Source: Thioclava atlantica (lineage in GTDB: Bacteria > Pseudomonadota > Alphaproteobacteria > Rhodobacterales > Rhodobacteraceae). From it: DNA of 64,000 bases. The stretch is taken from positions 248,001 to 312,000 of the forward strand of contig NZ_AQRC01000004.1 of the NCBI RefSeq assembly GCF_000737065.1, read 5' to 3'. The position numbers and the translations under genes were made by a program. Position 1 is the stretch's first letter, and every line of letters starts with the position of its first letter. Shown here one piece after another: positions 1-9,099 of this stretch. The notes beneath the pieces are model-generated. The model searched no databases. It saw only the letters and a list, made by a program, of their open reading frames with translations, and had not been told where the DNA came from.

Positions 1-429
1 CGTTTTCAGCGCGGCAGGGGGCGCGGGGCGCGTGCGCATCCGGAAATGGAAGGCCTCGCGCGCGCCGAAGTAGAAACTCACCACCGCCCCCAACAGCCAC
101 CAGAGCGGTTCGGGCACGTAGCCGAGCCCCACCATGCGCTGCGCGAAACCGACCGGATCCACCATCGCATAGACGAAGAGCCCGACGATCCCGAAGGCGA
201 GCGTCGGGCGCGGCAGCCGGTTGAGGCCGTTCACGAAACGGTCGAAAAGCCCGGGACGGATATATTCGAACTCCGCCCCGTGTTCCGCCAACGCCGCGAG
301 ATAGGCCGCCTGCGCCGCTTCGAGCTTCTTCGTCGCATTGGGCACGAAGACCTCGGCGACCGAGCTCGCCGCCTCGCCCGCGGCCTTCACCGCGCCCGCG
401 CCCCCGATCAGCCGCTCGATCACACCCAT
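1..429 (-). CDS. GTA-type 3TM holin (partial, C-terminus off window)
   Basis: Small membrane protein of the holin family associated with gene transfer agent (GTA) release; it would form inner-membrane holes that let the neighbouring endolysin reach the wall. The visible 143 residues start MGVIERLIGG, have an amphipathic N-terminal stretch, and two clear hydrophobic segments at about residues 74-91 and 108-122, followed by a basic tail that runs off the left edge. The ATG at 429 overlaps the endolysin stop by 10 bases, so the two are translationally coupled. The family assignment comes from recognising the sequence style and the neighbour, not from a search. It could instead be a prophage holin, but no other phage genes are visible. 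Confidence 0.75.
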   Translation of the reverse strand, partial: MGVIERLIGGAGAVKAAGEAASSVAEVFVPNATKKLEAAQAAYLAALAEHGAEFEYIRPGLFDRFVNGLNRLPRPTLAFGIVGLFVYAMVDPVGFAQRMVGLGYVPEPLWWLLGAVVSFYFGAREAFHFRMRTRPAPPAALKT

Positions 430-1031
430 TTCGCGACCCGCTTGCGATGCTCGGCCGGGCTCAGATGGAAACGCGGCGAGATGAATTCCTCCGAACGCCG
501 GATCCAGCCCCCCTTCGTCCCGGCCCGCGTGTTGGCGTATTTCCGGCTCGAGGGGCGGGCATCGGCGATGCGGTAGTAATAATTGCGCCGCGCGATCCCG
601 TAGGCATCGGCGAAATGTCCCGGCGCCGATGCCTCCGCCAGTTCCGCCGCCGCGATCGTCTGCGGGCCGATGATCCCGTCGACCACGACGCGCTGCCCCA
701 TGTCGCCCAGGAGCCGCTGAAGGATCACCACCGCATTGCCGCCGGCATTCACATACATGTCGAAGACCGAGGCCTGGATCGAGGCCGGGAGCCGATCGAT
801 GCCGGGCCCGTCGTAATAGTGCCGGAGGAATATCTGCGCCGCCTGTTCGGGGCCGAGCGCACGCAGATCCATCTCGTCGACCTCGCCATCCCCGGTCAGA
901 TCCTGTCCGAGCCGCTGCATCGTGCCGAGCGTCACGCCGTGTTTCGTCGGGCCGCCCGGATCGTCGGGATCCCTGACATACCCGCCCTCGCGCGCGACGA
1001 TCTCCGCCGCGATCTCGGTGATCGACTTCAT
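420..1031 (-). CDS. GTA-type endolysin (GH108 N-acetylmuramidase)
   Basis: Peptidoglycan hydrolase of the glycoside hydrolase 108 type (holin-associated N-acetylmuramidase), 203 aa. The N-terminus carries the family signature with the catalytic Glu15 in the AREGGY motif, followed by DPDDPGGPTKHGVT. The C-terminal half resembles the peptidoglycan-binding-like domain of the family (VDGIIGPQT at about 120). Residues 44-55 form an EF-hand-like loop, unusual for a lysozyme. The ATG at 1031 has a GGAGG Shine-Dalgarno sequence a few bases upstream. It overlaps the holin gene downstream, and 84 bases separate it from ccmE upstream. In Rhodobacter capsulatus the GTA endolysin and holin likewise sit apart from the structural cluster, so this pair is inferred to be the lysis cassette of a GTA encoded elsewhere. 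Confidence 0.82.
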   Translation of the reverse strand: MKSITEIAAEIVAREGGYVRDPDDPGGPTKHGVTLGTMQRLGQDLTGDGEVDEMDLRALGPEQAAQIFLRHYYDGPGIDRLPASIQASVFDMYVNAGGNAVVILQRLLGDMGQRVVVDGIIGPQTIAAAELAEASAPGHFADAYGIARRNYYYRIADARPSSRKYANTRAGTKGGWIRRSEEFISPRFHLSPAEHRKRVAKWV

Positions 1032-1115
1032 GGCCTGCCTCCGTGGATGACAACGGCGACAGGCTCATGCGATCGGGTTAAGGGTCGGGGAATGCGGCGC
1101 GCGCCGCGAAAGGCT

Positions 1116-1559
1116 TCAGGAGTTCGGCGCTTCGTAGACGCCCTGTTTCTTGAGCGCGTCCACGACTTCCTTGGGCATGTAATTCTCGTCGTGCTTGGCG
1201 AGGATCTCGTCGGCGACGAAGACGCCGTCTTCCATCTTGCCGGTGCCGATCATCCCCTGGCCTTCCTTGAAGAGATCCGGCAGGACGCCCGCGAATTTCA
1301 CCGGGACGGTCGCGCCGCCATCGGTGACGCTGAAGGTGATCGTCTCGCCCTCGCCGCGCTTGAGCGTCCCCTTCTCGACCAAGCCGCCGAGACGGAAGGT
1401 CTCGCCGGGCTTCGGCGGTTCGGTCGCGAGCTGCGAGGGGGCGCGGAAGAAGTTGATCCCGTCACGCATCGCATAGCCGATCATCCCGGTCGAGATCACC
1501 AGCGCAACGGCCGCCACGGCCAGCACCTGAATGCGGCGCTTTTTCTTCAGGCTCTTCAT
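1116..1559 (-). CDS. ccmE: Cytochrome c maturation haem chaperone CcmE
   Basis: Periplasmic haem chaperone that takes haem covalently and hands it to the CcmF/H lyase in System I cytochrome c biogenesis. 147 aa: short cytoplasmic basic N-terminus, one transmembrane anchor at about residues 10-30, then an OB-fold domain. The haem-binding His123 and nearby Tyr127 lie in the family motif AKHDENYMP. The ATG at 1559 is preferred to a GTG 18 bases upstream because a GAGGAGGAG Shine-Dalgarno lies just ahead of it. Other ccm genes are not in the window. A 14-bp perfect palindrome (1094-1107) lies just downstream and may act in termination. Confidence 0.95.
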   Translation of the reverse strand: MKSLKKKRRIQVLAVAAVALVISTGMIGYAMRDGINFFRAPSQLATEPPKPGETFRLGGLVEKGTLKRGEGETITFSVTDGGATVPVKFAGVLPDLFKEGQGMIGTGKMEDGVFVADEILAKHDENYMPKEVVDALKKQGVYEAPNS

Positions 1560-1583
1560 CTTCACTCCTCCTCGCACCCGATC

Positions 1584-2612
1584 TTACGGGAAAACGGGCG
1601 CCAGCATAAGCCCTTCGCTCTCATCCATCCCCAGCATCAGGTTGGCGTTCTGCAGCGCCTGTCCCGACGAGCCCTTGCACAGGTTGTCGAGGGCGACGAC
1701 GACCAGAGCCCGACCGGGGATCCGATCCCCTGATACACCAATATGCACGAAATTGGAGCCGGCAACCGACCGGGTGGAGGGCATTGCGGCGAAAGGCAGC
1801 ACCTCGAGGAAGGTCTCCGACGCGTAGCGGTCCGCCAGCGCCTTGTAGACCGCCTCGGGATCGCCCTTGACATAGGCGCTCGCGAGGATGCCACGGTTGA
1901 AGGGCGCCAGGTGGGGGGTGAACTGCACCATCACGGGACGCCCGGCCAAGGCGCTGAATTCCTGATCGAATTCTCCCAGGTGGCGATGCTTTCCGCCGGC
2001 GGAATACGGGTAGGTCCCGCCGGAGAGCTCGGCATGGAGGAGGTTTTCCTTCAAGCTCCGCCCCGCGCCCGAGACGCCGTTCTTGAGATCGAGGATGATA
2101 TCATCGAGGTCGATCACCCCGGCCTCGATCAGCGGACGGATCGCATATTGGCCCGCAGCCGCGTTGCAGCCGGTGCCCGCGACGAGACGCGCCTCGCGAA
2201 TCGCCTCGCGATAGAACTCGGTCAGGCCGTAGACCGCCTCTTTCTGCAGCTCCACCGCGGCGTGGGGCTTGCCGTACCACTTCTCGTATTCGGCCGGATC
2301 GCGCAGGCGGAAATCGGCAGAGAGATCGACGATCTTGAGATCGCGCGGCAGCGCCTTGATCACTTCCTGGCTCGTGGCATGGGGCAGCGCGCAGAAGGCC
2401 AGATCGACACCGGAGAAGTCGATCTCCTCGATTTTCACCAGATCGGGCAGGCCGAGATGGCGCAGATGCGGAAAGACGTCGCCCATCGCCATGCCGGCCT
2501 TTCGCTCGCCCGAAAGTGCCACGATCTCCATCCCCGGATGGGTGGCGATCAGGCGGACAAGCTCGGCCCCGGTATAGCCCGAAGCCCCCAGAATCGCGAT
2601 TTTCTTGGACAT
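1584..2612 (-). CDS. argC: N-acetyl-gamma-glutamyl-phosphate reductase
   Basis: Third step of arginine biosynthesis: NADPH-dependent reduction of N-acetylglutamyl phosphate to the semialdehyde, in the cytoplasm. 342 aa, normal for the family. N-terminal Rossmann motif GASGYTG at residues 9-15; catalytic Cys149 in AGTGCNAAA. An open frame continues upstream without a stop, but the residues before MSKKIAIL are antisense to murI and have no family similarity, so the ATG at 2612 is the start. It precedes ccmE on the same strand with a 24-base gap, and follows murI by 89 bases. Confidence 0.95.
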   Translation of the reverse strand: MSKKIAILGASGYTGAELVRLIATHPGMEIVALSGERKAGMAMGDVFPHLRHLGLPDLVKIEEIDFSGVDLAFCALPHATSQEVIKALPRDLKIVDLSADFRLRDPAEYEKWYGKPHAAVELQKEAVYGLTEFYREAIREARLVAGTGCNAAAGQYAIRPLIEAGVIDLDDIILDLKNGVSGAGRSLKENLLHAELSGGTYPYSAGGKHRHLGEFDQEFSALAGRPVMVQFTPHLAPFNRGILASAYVKGDPEAVYKALADRYASETFLEVLPFAAMPSTRSVAGSNFVHIGVSGDRIPGRALVVVALDNLCKGSSGQALQNANLMLGMDESEGLMLAPVFP

Positions 2613-2701
2613 GTCTTCTCTTTCTCCGCAGCTTGCAGCCCGGGTCTCCCCCTCAGGCAAAATGTGGGATCGCGCGCGCGATCCGCAAGACCGGCCCGGT
2701 A

Positions 2702-3514
2702 TCAGGCGGTCTCGAAACGGATCGGATAGCGCAGGAATTGCGTCGCATGGCTCGAAACCGAGGCCGGGTCGCCGGAGGTGAGGAACTTCGCCTCGTTCCC
2801 CGCCCCGACGAATTCGGGGCGTCGGTCGAGATAATCGGCCAAGCTCTCGGCCACCAGATTGGCCTGCGAATAGACCGCCACGTCGGCCCCGAGCGCCTCC
2901 TGGAATGCCTGCTGCATCAACGGGTAATGGGTGCAGCCCAGGATCGCGGCCTCGGGTTTCGGCATCCGGCGCTTGAGGGCCTCGACATGGCTCTTCACCA
3001 GCGCCTCGGCGAGGATCTCGTCGCCGGCCTCGATCGCGTCGACCAGACCGCCGCAGGGCTGGGCCTCGACATCCACCCCGATCGCCCGGAAGGCCAGTTC
3101 GCGCTGGAAGGCGCGGCTTGCCACCGTCGCCGGGGTCGCAAACAGCGCGACATGTTTCACCGCGACTTCTCGCGGGGGCGAATTGTCCCCCCATTTGCGC
3201 TCGGTCAGCGCCTCGATCATCGGCACGAAGACGCCCAGCACGCGCTTGTTCTCGGGCACCCAGGTTTCCTGCATCCGCTTGAGCGCCGCCGCCGAGGCGG
3301 TGTTGCAGGCGAGGATCACCAGATCGCAGCCCTCTTCCCACAGCCGTTCCACGCCGCGGCAGGTCAGGTCGAAGATATCGTCGGCATCGCGAACCCCGTA
3401 GGGCGCGTGGGCATTGTCGCCGTAATAGCAGAAGGCCACATCGGGCAGCCGCTTCGCGCAGGCGTCATAAACCGTCAGGCCGCCCAAGCCAGAATCGAAC
3501 ACCCCTACCGCCAT
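2702..3514 (-). CDS. murI: Glutamate racemase
   Basis: Makes D-glutamate for peptidoglycan. 270 aa from the ATG at 3514, which directly begins the family's N-terminal motif ([12 protein letters not shown], with Asp7 and Ser8). The two catalytic cysteines are visible: Cys70 in LACNTAS and Cys194 in LGCTHYPL. A longer frame exists upstream but adds unrelated residues overlapping the preceding gene. It lies 37 bases after the acyltransferase gene and may be cotranscribed with it and with argC. Confidence 0.95.
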   Translation of the reverse strand: MAVGVFDSGLGGLTVYDACAKRLPDVAFCYYGDNAHAPYGVRDADDIFDLTCRGVERLWEEGCDLVILACNTASAAALKRMQETWVPENKRVLGVFVPMIEALTERKWGDNSPPREVAVKHVALFATPATVASRAFQRELAFRAIGVDVEAQPCGGLVDAIEAGDEILAEALVKSHVEALKRRMPKPEAAILGCTHYPLMQQAFQEALGADVAVYSQANLVAESLADYLDRRPEFVGAGNEAKFLTSGDPASVSSHATQFLRYPIRFETA

Positions 3515-3551
3515 GTCGCGCCCCTCGCCCCTGCGGGTCCGAGCGGGCCCG

Positions 3552-4442
3552 TCAGTTCCTGTATTTCGCCTCGAACTCGAAGCCATATCCGTATGACTTC
3601 AATGGAGTCGGCGACAAGTCATACGTCGCCCGGCGCAGGAAATCCATCATCTGTTTCGGGCTCTCGCGCAGCGGTGCCAGTTGCGCTTGCGCGATCGGCT
3701 GGCCGATCACCAGACGCAGCGGATTGCGCGCCTGCGCCTTGAACTCGCGGATCATCAGCCCCATTCGCAGGCTGTAATGCAGATGGCTCGCGAGCTGGAA
3801 GAGGCGGCTGTTATGCCCCTCGAAGAAAACCGGGAGCACCACCGCATCCGAGCGCGCGATCATCTTGGCGGTGAAATTGCGCCAGCCCGGATCCATCGGC
3901 GCCCCGAAAGGCGTTGCCGCGGTCGAGACGGTGCCGCCGGGAAAGACGCCGATCGCCCCGCCCTCGTCAAGAAACCGCAGGGCCTCGGCCCGGGTGCGCA
4001 GATTGGCCTTCACCGCCTCCTTCGTCTCGGAGAAATCCACCGGCAGGATGATCCGGTCGATCTCGGGCGCACGCTTGAAAACGTTATGCGCCAGGATGCG
4101 GAATTCATCGCGCCGCCGCGCCATCACCAACCCCATCACCAGCCCGTCGAGAATGCCATAGGGGTGGTTCGCGATCACGATGAGCGGCCCGGTGGACGGA
4201 ATGTCCTCCAGGCAACCGCCCGCGAGCTCGAGCTCGAGCCCGTAGCGCGATGCCATCACCTCCCAGAAATCCGCACCATGCGCGATTTCGCGTTCATAGC
4301 CCCGTGCGCGCCGGATCAGCCCGAGCCGTCCGGTCGCGTTCTCCATCGCGCGGATCAGGAACCGGGCCCCGCGCGAGCGTGCCGACCAGGCATAGGAGAT
4401 TTCCTGCGTCGCATGGCGGGGAGCCATCGGGTCTGCGGTCAT
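3552..4442 (-). CDS. Lysophospholipid acyltransferase family protein
   Basis: Probable membrane-associated acyltransferase of the PlsC/putative-haemolysin branch (COG3176-like). 296 aa. It carries the acceptor motif NHPYGILDG, where His and Asp are five rather than four residues apart as in that branch, and a glycine-rich FPGGTVST block matching the FPEGTRS phosphate-binding motif. Start chosen at the ATG at 4442, which has a GAGGT-like Shine-Dalgarno; a longer frame to 4535 would overlap the oxidoreductase stop. Substrate not predictable: ornithine-lipid or glycerophospholipid synthesis are both possible. Confidence 0.75.
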   Translation of the reverse strand: MTADPMAPRHATQEISYAWSARSRGARFLIRAMENATGRLGLIRRARGYEREIAHGADFWEVMASRYGLELELAGGCLEDIPSTGPLIVIANHPYGILDGLVMGLVMARRRDEFRILAHNVFKRAPEIDRIILPVDFSETKEAVKANLRTRAEALRFLDEGGAIGVFPGGTVSTAATPFGAPMDPGWRNFTAKMIARSDAVVLPVFFEGHNSRLFQLASHLHYSLRMGLMIREFKAQARNPLRLVIGQPIAQAQLAPLRESPKQMMDFLRRATYDLSPTPLKSYGYGFEFEAKYRN

Positions 4443-4531
4443 GTCGCACCTCGGGCATGGGCTGGGAGCATGGGCTGGATCTGATTTTTCCAGCGCCATG
4501 TCACGAGGATGCGACAGCGATGTGACAGCCC

Positions 4532-7500
4532 TCACTCGGCGGCGATCTTCTGCGGGCTTCCGCCGTGACGAAACGCCGCCAGCAATTCCTCGCGCCGCTT
4601 CGCCGCGACCTTCTCCGCCTCCGCCTTGACCGGGCCGAAGCCGCGGATGCTCAACGGAAGCTCAGCGAGTTCGCGGGCGATTTCCATCGTCTCGGGGCCG
4701 ACATTCAGCAGCACTTCGGCCATGTCGGCCTCGTATTGCTTGATGAGCGCGCGCTCCATCTGGCGCTCCGCCGAATAACCGAAGATATCGAGCGGCGTGC
4801 CACGCAGGCCCTTGAGCTTGGCGAGGACCCGGAAACCGCGCTCCATTGCGGGGCCGAATTCCCGCTTCTTCGGGCGTCCGTCGCTGCCCATCCGCGTCAG
4901 GATCGGCGGCGCGAGGTGGAAGCGCATTTCGAAATCGCCGTCGAATTCGGCCCGCGCCTTCGCAGCCGTTTCCAGATGCAGCCGCGCGACCTCGTATTCG
5001 TCCTTGTAGGCCAGGAGCTTGTGATAGCCCTTCGCCACCGATCCGCGCAGCTCCGCCGGCGCGCTGTCCACCAAGTTGCGGAAGCGCTTGGCAAGCCGGG
5101 CATTCTGGTATTCGACCAGATGGGCCGCGCGATAGTCGACCGGATCGACCGGCGCCTTGACCCCATCCGCATCGAGCGCCTTAGCGGCCTCCTGGGGGAA
5201 GGCCATCGCCCAGCGACCCAATTCGAAGGCCCGCTTGTTCTCCTCGGGTTTCGCCCCGTTGAGCTCGATCGCGCGGAAGATCGCCTCGTGGCTCAGCGGC
5301 ACGAAGCCCTGCTGCCACGCAGCCCCCAGAACGACCATGTTCGAATAGATCGAGTCGCCCAGCATCTTGCGCGCAAGTTCCGAAGTATCGACGAAGGCGA
5401 CCCGCTCCTTGAGCCGCGCCTCGAGGCTGAGCTTGAGCTGCTCGCCCGGCAGGCGGAAATCGCGGTTGCGGGTGAAATCTCCGGTGACGATCTCATGGCT
5501 GTTGACCACTGCGCCGGTGCGGCCCGTCGTCATCAGCCCGAGCGTCTTCGCGCCCGCCGAGACAACCAGATCGCCCCCGATCACGCAATCCGCCTCGCCC
5601 ACGGCCACGCGGATCGCCGAGATGTCCTCGGGCTTGTTCGCGATGCGCAGGTGGATATGGACCGCCCCGCCCTTCTGGGCGAGCCCCGCCATCTCCATCA
5701 TGCCCGCGCCCTTGCCGTCGACATGGGCGGCCATGGCCAGCACCGCGCCGACCGTCACGACGCCCGTGCCGCCGACACCGGTGATCACCACGTTATGGGT
5801 GCCCTGGATCTCGGGCAGCGCGGGGTCCGGCAGATCCGGCAGATCGAGCGCCTGCGCCTCGGCCTTGCGGATCTTCGCCCCTTTCAGCGTCACGAAGCTC
5901 GGGCAGAACCCGTCGAGGCAGCGGAAATCCTTGTTGCACGACGACTGGTCGATCGCGCGCTTGGTGCCCAGCTCGGTCTCGATCGGCACGATCGAGACGC
6001 AGTTCGACTGGACCCCGCAATCGCCGCAGCCCTCGCAGATATCGGTATTGATGAAGACGCGCTTGTCCGGGTCGGGGAACTGGCCCCGCTTGCGGCGGCG
6101 GCGTTTCTCGGCCGCGCAGGTCTGGATGTAGATGATCGCCGAGACGCCCTTGGTCTTGGCAAGCCGCTTCTGCACGGCCATCAGCTCGGACCGCTCGACC
6201 TTCTCGATCCCGGACGGGAAGCCCGAGAAGTCGATCTCTTCCTTCTCGTCATAGACCACGACCACGGGTTTCACGCCCATCGCCACGATCTCGGCGGCGA
6301 TCTGCTGGGCGGTCAGCCCCCCCTCGTTCTGCTGCCCGCCGGTCATCGCAACCGCGTCGTTGAACAGGATCTTGTAGGTGATGTTCGTCCCCGCCGCCAA
6401 GGCCGCGCGGATCGCAAGACTGCCGGAATGGTTGTAGGTGCCGTCGCCGAGGTTCTGGAACATGTGCTCGCGCTTCGAGAACGGAGCCTCGCCGACCCAG
6501 TTCACGCCCTCACCGCCCATATGGGTGAAGCCTTCGGTGTTCCGCCCCATCCACTGCACCATGTAGTGGCAGCCGATCCCGGCATAGGCGCGCTCGCCTT
6601 CGGGCACCTTGGTCGAGCTGTTATGCGGGCAGCCCGAGCAATACCAGGGCGTGCGGGTCGCGATCTCGGGCGCGTTGTCGGCACGCTGCGCGGCCTCGAT
6701 CTTCGAGAGCCCGGCGCGGATGCTGTCGGTATCGCGCCCCTCCTCGATGAAGATCTCGCCGAGCTTGCGCGCGATCATCACCGGATCGAGCGCGTAGCGG
6801 GTCGGGAACAGCTCGACCTGCCGTCCATGCTCCCAAGTGTCGCCCTTGTGCCAGCCATAGACGCGCCGGCCGCGGCGGTCGTCGAAGATCGCCTCCTTGA
6901 CCTGCACCTCGATCAGCTTGCGCTTCTCCTCGACGACGATGACCAGTTCGAGCCCCTCGGCCCATTCGTGGAACGAGGTCATGTCGAGCGGCCAGGTCTG
7001 GCCGACCTTGTAGGTGGTGATCCCGAGCCGCTCCGCTTCCGCCTCGTCGATACCGAGCAGGCTCAGCGCGTGGCTCAGATCGAGCCAGTTCTTGCCGGCG
7101 GCGACCAGCCCGATCTTCGCGCCCGGCTTGCCCCAGACACGATTGTCGATGCGGTTCGCGCGGGCGAAGGCCTCGGCCGCGAAGCGCTTGAAGTCGATCA
7201 TCCGCGCCTCTTGCGCGACAGGCGTGTCGCCGAGCCGGATGTTGAGCCCACCCTCGGGCATCGCGAATTCGGGCGTCACGAATTGCAGACGATGGGGGTC
7301 GCCATCGACGACGGCGGTCGCCTCGACCGTGTCCTTCATCGTCTTCAGGCCGACCCAGACGCCCGCGAAACGGCTCAGCGCATAGCCGTAGAGCCCGAAA
7401 TCGAGAATTTCCTGCACGCCAGCGGGGGAGAGCACCGGGATATAGGCATCGACCATCGCCCAGTCCGACTGGTGCAGCACGGTCGAGCTTTCCCCCGTAT

Positions 7501-7942
7501 GGTCGTCGCCCATCGCCATCAGCACGCCGCCATGCGCAGACGTCCCGGCCATGTTCGCATGGCGCATCACGTCGCCCGAGCGGTCCACGCCCGGGCCCTT
7601 GCCGTACCAGAGGCCGAACACGCCGTCATATTTGCCTTCGCCGCGCAGCTCGGCCTGCTGGCTGCCCCAGAGCGCGGTCGCCGCGAGGTCCTCGTTGAGC
7701 CCCGGCTCGAAGCGGACCCCCGAGGCGTCGAGCAGTTTCCGCGCCCGCGCCATCTGGAGATCGACCGCGCCGAGCGGGCTGCCACGATAGCCGGTCACGT
7801 ACCCGGCCGTGTTCAGCCCCGCCGCCTTGTCGCGTGCGGCCTGCGCCAGAACCAGACGCACCAGCGCCTGCGTTCCGTTGAGCAAAACCGGAGATTTCGT
7901 AAGGTCAAATCGATCCGCGAGGGATATTTCCTGCCTTCCCAT
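4532..7942 (-). CDS. Indolepyruvate ferredoxin oxidoreductase (fused IorA-IorB)
   Basis: Single-chain 2-oxoacid:ferredoxin oxidoreductase, 1136 aa, expected to oxidise aryl pyruvates (indolepyruvate, phenylpyruvate) to acyl-CoA with thiamine diphosphate and iron-sulfur clusters. Visible parts in order: N-terminal pyrimidine-binding region (residues 1-400); CSGCPHNSS at about 434, in the TPP-binding half; a 4Fe-4S block CEGCGDCGVQSNC at about 637; and a C-terminal gamma-type domain beginning near 717 (VVITGVGGTGVVT). The ATG at 7942 has a strong GGGAGG site. It is divergent from a LysR gene across a 157-base AT-rich region with dyad symmetry, which suggests LysR control. The long open frame on the opposite strand is a GC-driven shadow. 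Confidence 0.9.
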   Translation of the reverse strand: MGRQEISLADRFDLTKSPVLLNGTQALVRLVLAQAARDKAAGLNTAGYVTGYRGSPLGAVDLQMARARKLLDASGVRFEPGLNEDLAATALWGSQQAELRGEGKYDGVFGLWYGKGPGVDRSGDVMRHANMAGTSAHGGVLMAMGDDHTGESSTVLHQSDWAMVDAYIPVLSPAGVQEILDFGLYGYALSRFAGVWVGLKTMKDTVEATAVVDGDPHRLQFVTPEFAMPEGGLNIRLGDTPVAQEARMIDFKRFAAEAFARANRIDNRVWGKPGAKIGLVAAGKNWLDLSHALSLLGIDEAEAERLGITTYKVGQTWPLDMTSFHEWAEGLELVIVVEEKRKLIEVQVKEAIFDDRRGRRVYGWHKGDTWEHGRQVELFPTRYALDPVMIARKLGEIFIEEGRDTDSIRAGLSKIEAAQRADNAPEIATRTPWYCSGCPHNSSTKVPEGERAYAGIGCHYMVQWMGRNTEGFTHMGGEGVNWVGEAPFSKREHMFQNLGDGTYNHSGSLAIRAALAAGTNITYKILFNDAVAMTGGQQNEGGLTAQQIAAEIVAMGVKPVVVVYDEKEEIDFSGFPSGIEKVERSELMAVQKRLAKTKGVSAIIYIQTCAAEKRRRRKRGQFPDPDKRVFINTDICEGCGDCGVQSNCVSIVPIETELGTKRAIDQSSCNKDFRCLDGFCPSFVTLKGAKIRKAEAQALDLPDLPDPALPEIQGTHNVVITGVGGTGVVTVGAVLAMAAHVDGKGAGMMEMAGLAQKGGAVHIHLRIANKPEDISAIRVAVGEADCVIGGDLVVSAGAKTLGLMTTGRTGAVVNSHEIVTGDFTRNRDFRLPGEQLKLSLEARLKERVAFVDTSELARKMLGDSIYSNMVVLGAAWQQGFVPLSHEAIFRAIELNGAKPEENKRAFELGRWAMAFPQEAAKALDADGVKAPVDPVDYRAAHLVEYQNARLAKRFRNLVDSAPAELRGSVAKGYHKLLAYKDEYEVARLHLETAAKARAEFDGDFEMRFHLAPPILTRMGSDGRPKKREFGPAMERGFRVLAKLKGLRGTPLDIFGYSAERQMERALIKQYEADMAEVLLNVGPETMEIARELAELPLSIRGFGPVKAEAEKVAAKRREELLAAFRHGGSPQKIAAE

Positions 7943-7980
7943 TGAGCACCTCCCCTTGCTATTTGGGCATAGGACAATGG

Positions 7981-8001
7981 TAGGTCACAATCGCTGACCT
8001 A
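7981..8001. promoter_or_regulatory. Perfect dyad, probable LysR operator
   Basis: A perfect 7-bp inverted repeat, TAGGTCA-N7-TGACCTA, lies in the control region between the oxidoreductase and the divergent LysR gene. Within it T7985 and A7997 are separated by eleven bases, matching the T-N11-A rule for LysR-type binding sites. The symmetry is seen directly; its use by the adjacent regulator is inferred from position. Confidence 0.6.
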
Positions 8002-8026
8002 GAAAGCGGAAAATTATCACAAAGCG

Positions 8027-8060
8027 GTTTCTTAAATTAGGTAGATTAATATAAAGAAAC
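8027..8060. repeat. Inverted repeat GTTTCTT-N20-AAGAAAC
   Basis: Perfect 7-bp arms flank an AT-rich 20-base spacer about 40 bases ahead of the LysR start. It may be a second operator half-site pair or part of the LysR promoter. An AT-rich repeat could occur by chance in this stretch. Confidence 0.35.
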
Positions 8061-8099
8061 TTACGCGATACCAGCGCGCACAAACCGAAAGTGACCGGG

Positions 8100-9002
8100 A
8101 TGGATTGGGACAAGCTCAGAATATTTCATGCAGTGGCCGATGCCGGCTCGCTGACCCATGCCGGCGATGCGCTGCACCTGTCTCAATCTGCCGTGAGCAG
8201 GCAGATCAGGGCCCTCGAAGAGGGGCTCGGAACGACCCTTTTCCACCGCCATGCCCGCGGACTGATTCTCACCGAACAGGGGGAGCTTCTGTTCGAAGCG
8301 ACCTCCGCGATGGCGAAAAAGCTCGAAAGCGCCTCGGCACGGATCCGCGACAGCGAAGAGGAAGTCTTCGGCGAGTTGCGCGTCACCACGACCACCGGCT
8401 TCGGCACGCTCTGGCTCGCGCCGCGCCTGACCAAGCTCTATGACAGGTACCCGGATCTGAAGATCGACCTCATGCTCGAGGAGCGTGTGCTCGACCTTCC
8501 GATGCGCGAGGCCGATGTCGCGATCCGGATGAAAGAGCCCGCGCAGGCCGACCTGATCCGCAAACGGCTCCTGAACATCCGCATGCGCCTCTACGCGACG
8601 CCCGCCTATCTCGAGAAAGCGGGCGTTCCGCAGGAGATCGAGGATCTGCGCAAGCACCGGCTGATCTGCCAGACCCCGCGGTTCCCGCAGGTGCAGGCGG
8701 GGGCGCAGCTCGCGCGGCAGGTGCTCGCCTTCGACCAGTCCTCGACGCTGACGGTGAACAACTATTTCGGCGTGCTGCAGGCGGTGCTCAACAATATCGG
8801 GATCGGCATTCTGCCGGATTACCTCACCGCCGACTTCCCCGACATACAGCGCGTGCTGCCGGATCTCGAATCGGTCGAGGTGCCGGTCTTCCTCGCCTAT
8901 CCCGAGGAGTTGCGCTCCTCGCGCCGCGTCACCGCGTTCCGGGACTTCATCCAGGAGGAAATCCTCGCCTATCGGCGCCATCAGGCAGGCGATTCAACCT
9001 GA
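8100..9002 (+). CDS. LysR-family transcriptional regulator
   Basis: DNA-binding regulator, 300 aa. N-terminal winged helix-turn-helix at about residues 3-62 (DKLRIFHAVADAGSLTHAG, then LSQSAVSRQI), followed by a substrate-binding-like effector domain. The start is set at the ATG at 8100 because the family begins MDWDKLRIF; a GTG nine bases upstream is possible, and neither has a strong Shine-Dalgarno. It is divergent from the indolepyruvate oxidoreductase with operator-like repeats between, so it probably controls that gene and itself. The effector is unknown. Confidence 0.88.
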   Translation: MDWDKLRIFHAVADAGSLTHAGDALHLSQSAVSRQIRALEEGLGTTLFHRHARGLILTEQGELLFEATSAMAKKLESASARIRDSEEEVFGELRVTTTTGFGTLWLAPRLTKLYDRYPDLKIDLMLEERVLDLPMREADVAIRMKEPAQADLIRKRLLNIRMRLYATPAYLEKAGVPQEIEDLRKHRLICQTPRFPQVQAGAQLARQVLAFDQSSTLTVNNYFGVLQAVLNNIGIGILPDYLTADFPDIQRVLPDLESVEVPVFLAYPEELRSSRRVTAFRDFIQEEILAYRRHQAGDST

Positions 9003-9064
9003 GATTGCACCGCGGCATTACCGCAACGCATACCGGACATGTTGCGAGTGCAGCATGTTTGCCC

Positions 9065-9093
9065 TTGATGCGTTAACAAACTGCCCATAAATG
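9065..9093 (+). promoter_or_regulatory. Candidate sigma-70-type promoter
   Basis: TTGATG (9065-9070) and TAAATG (9088-9093) are separated by exactly 17 bases, a plausible -35/-10 pair. Transcription would start near 9100 and run into the terminator at 9154-9181. No open reading frame follows, so the promoter would serve a short RNA. Seen by eye only. Confidence 0.4.
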
Positions 9094-9099
9094 AGGCGA

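Noticed and set aside
1584-3341. A 585-residue extended version of argC
   Set aside because: The extra N-terminal part is antisense-like sequence within murI and has no family similarity; argC starts at 2612.
4565-7945. A 1126-codon open frame on plus, opposite the indolepyruvate oxidoreductase
   Set aside because: It is the antisense reading of a gene with clear domains; composition is Arg/His/Asp-rich with no recognisable motif, as expected from GC-rich third positions.
7921-7950. Another copy of the GGGATATTT repeat core
   Set aside because: The match lies inside the oxidoreductase coding start and lacks the hairpin and tail.
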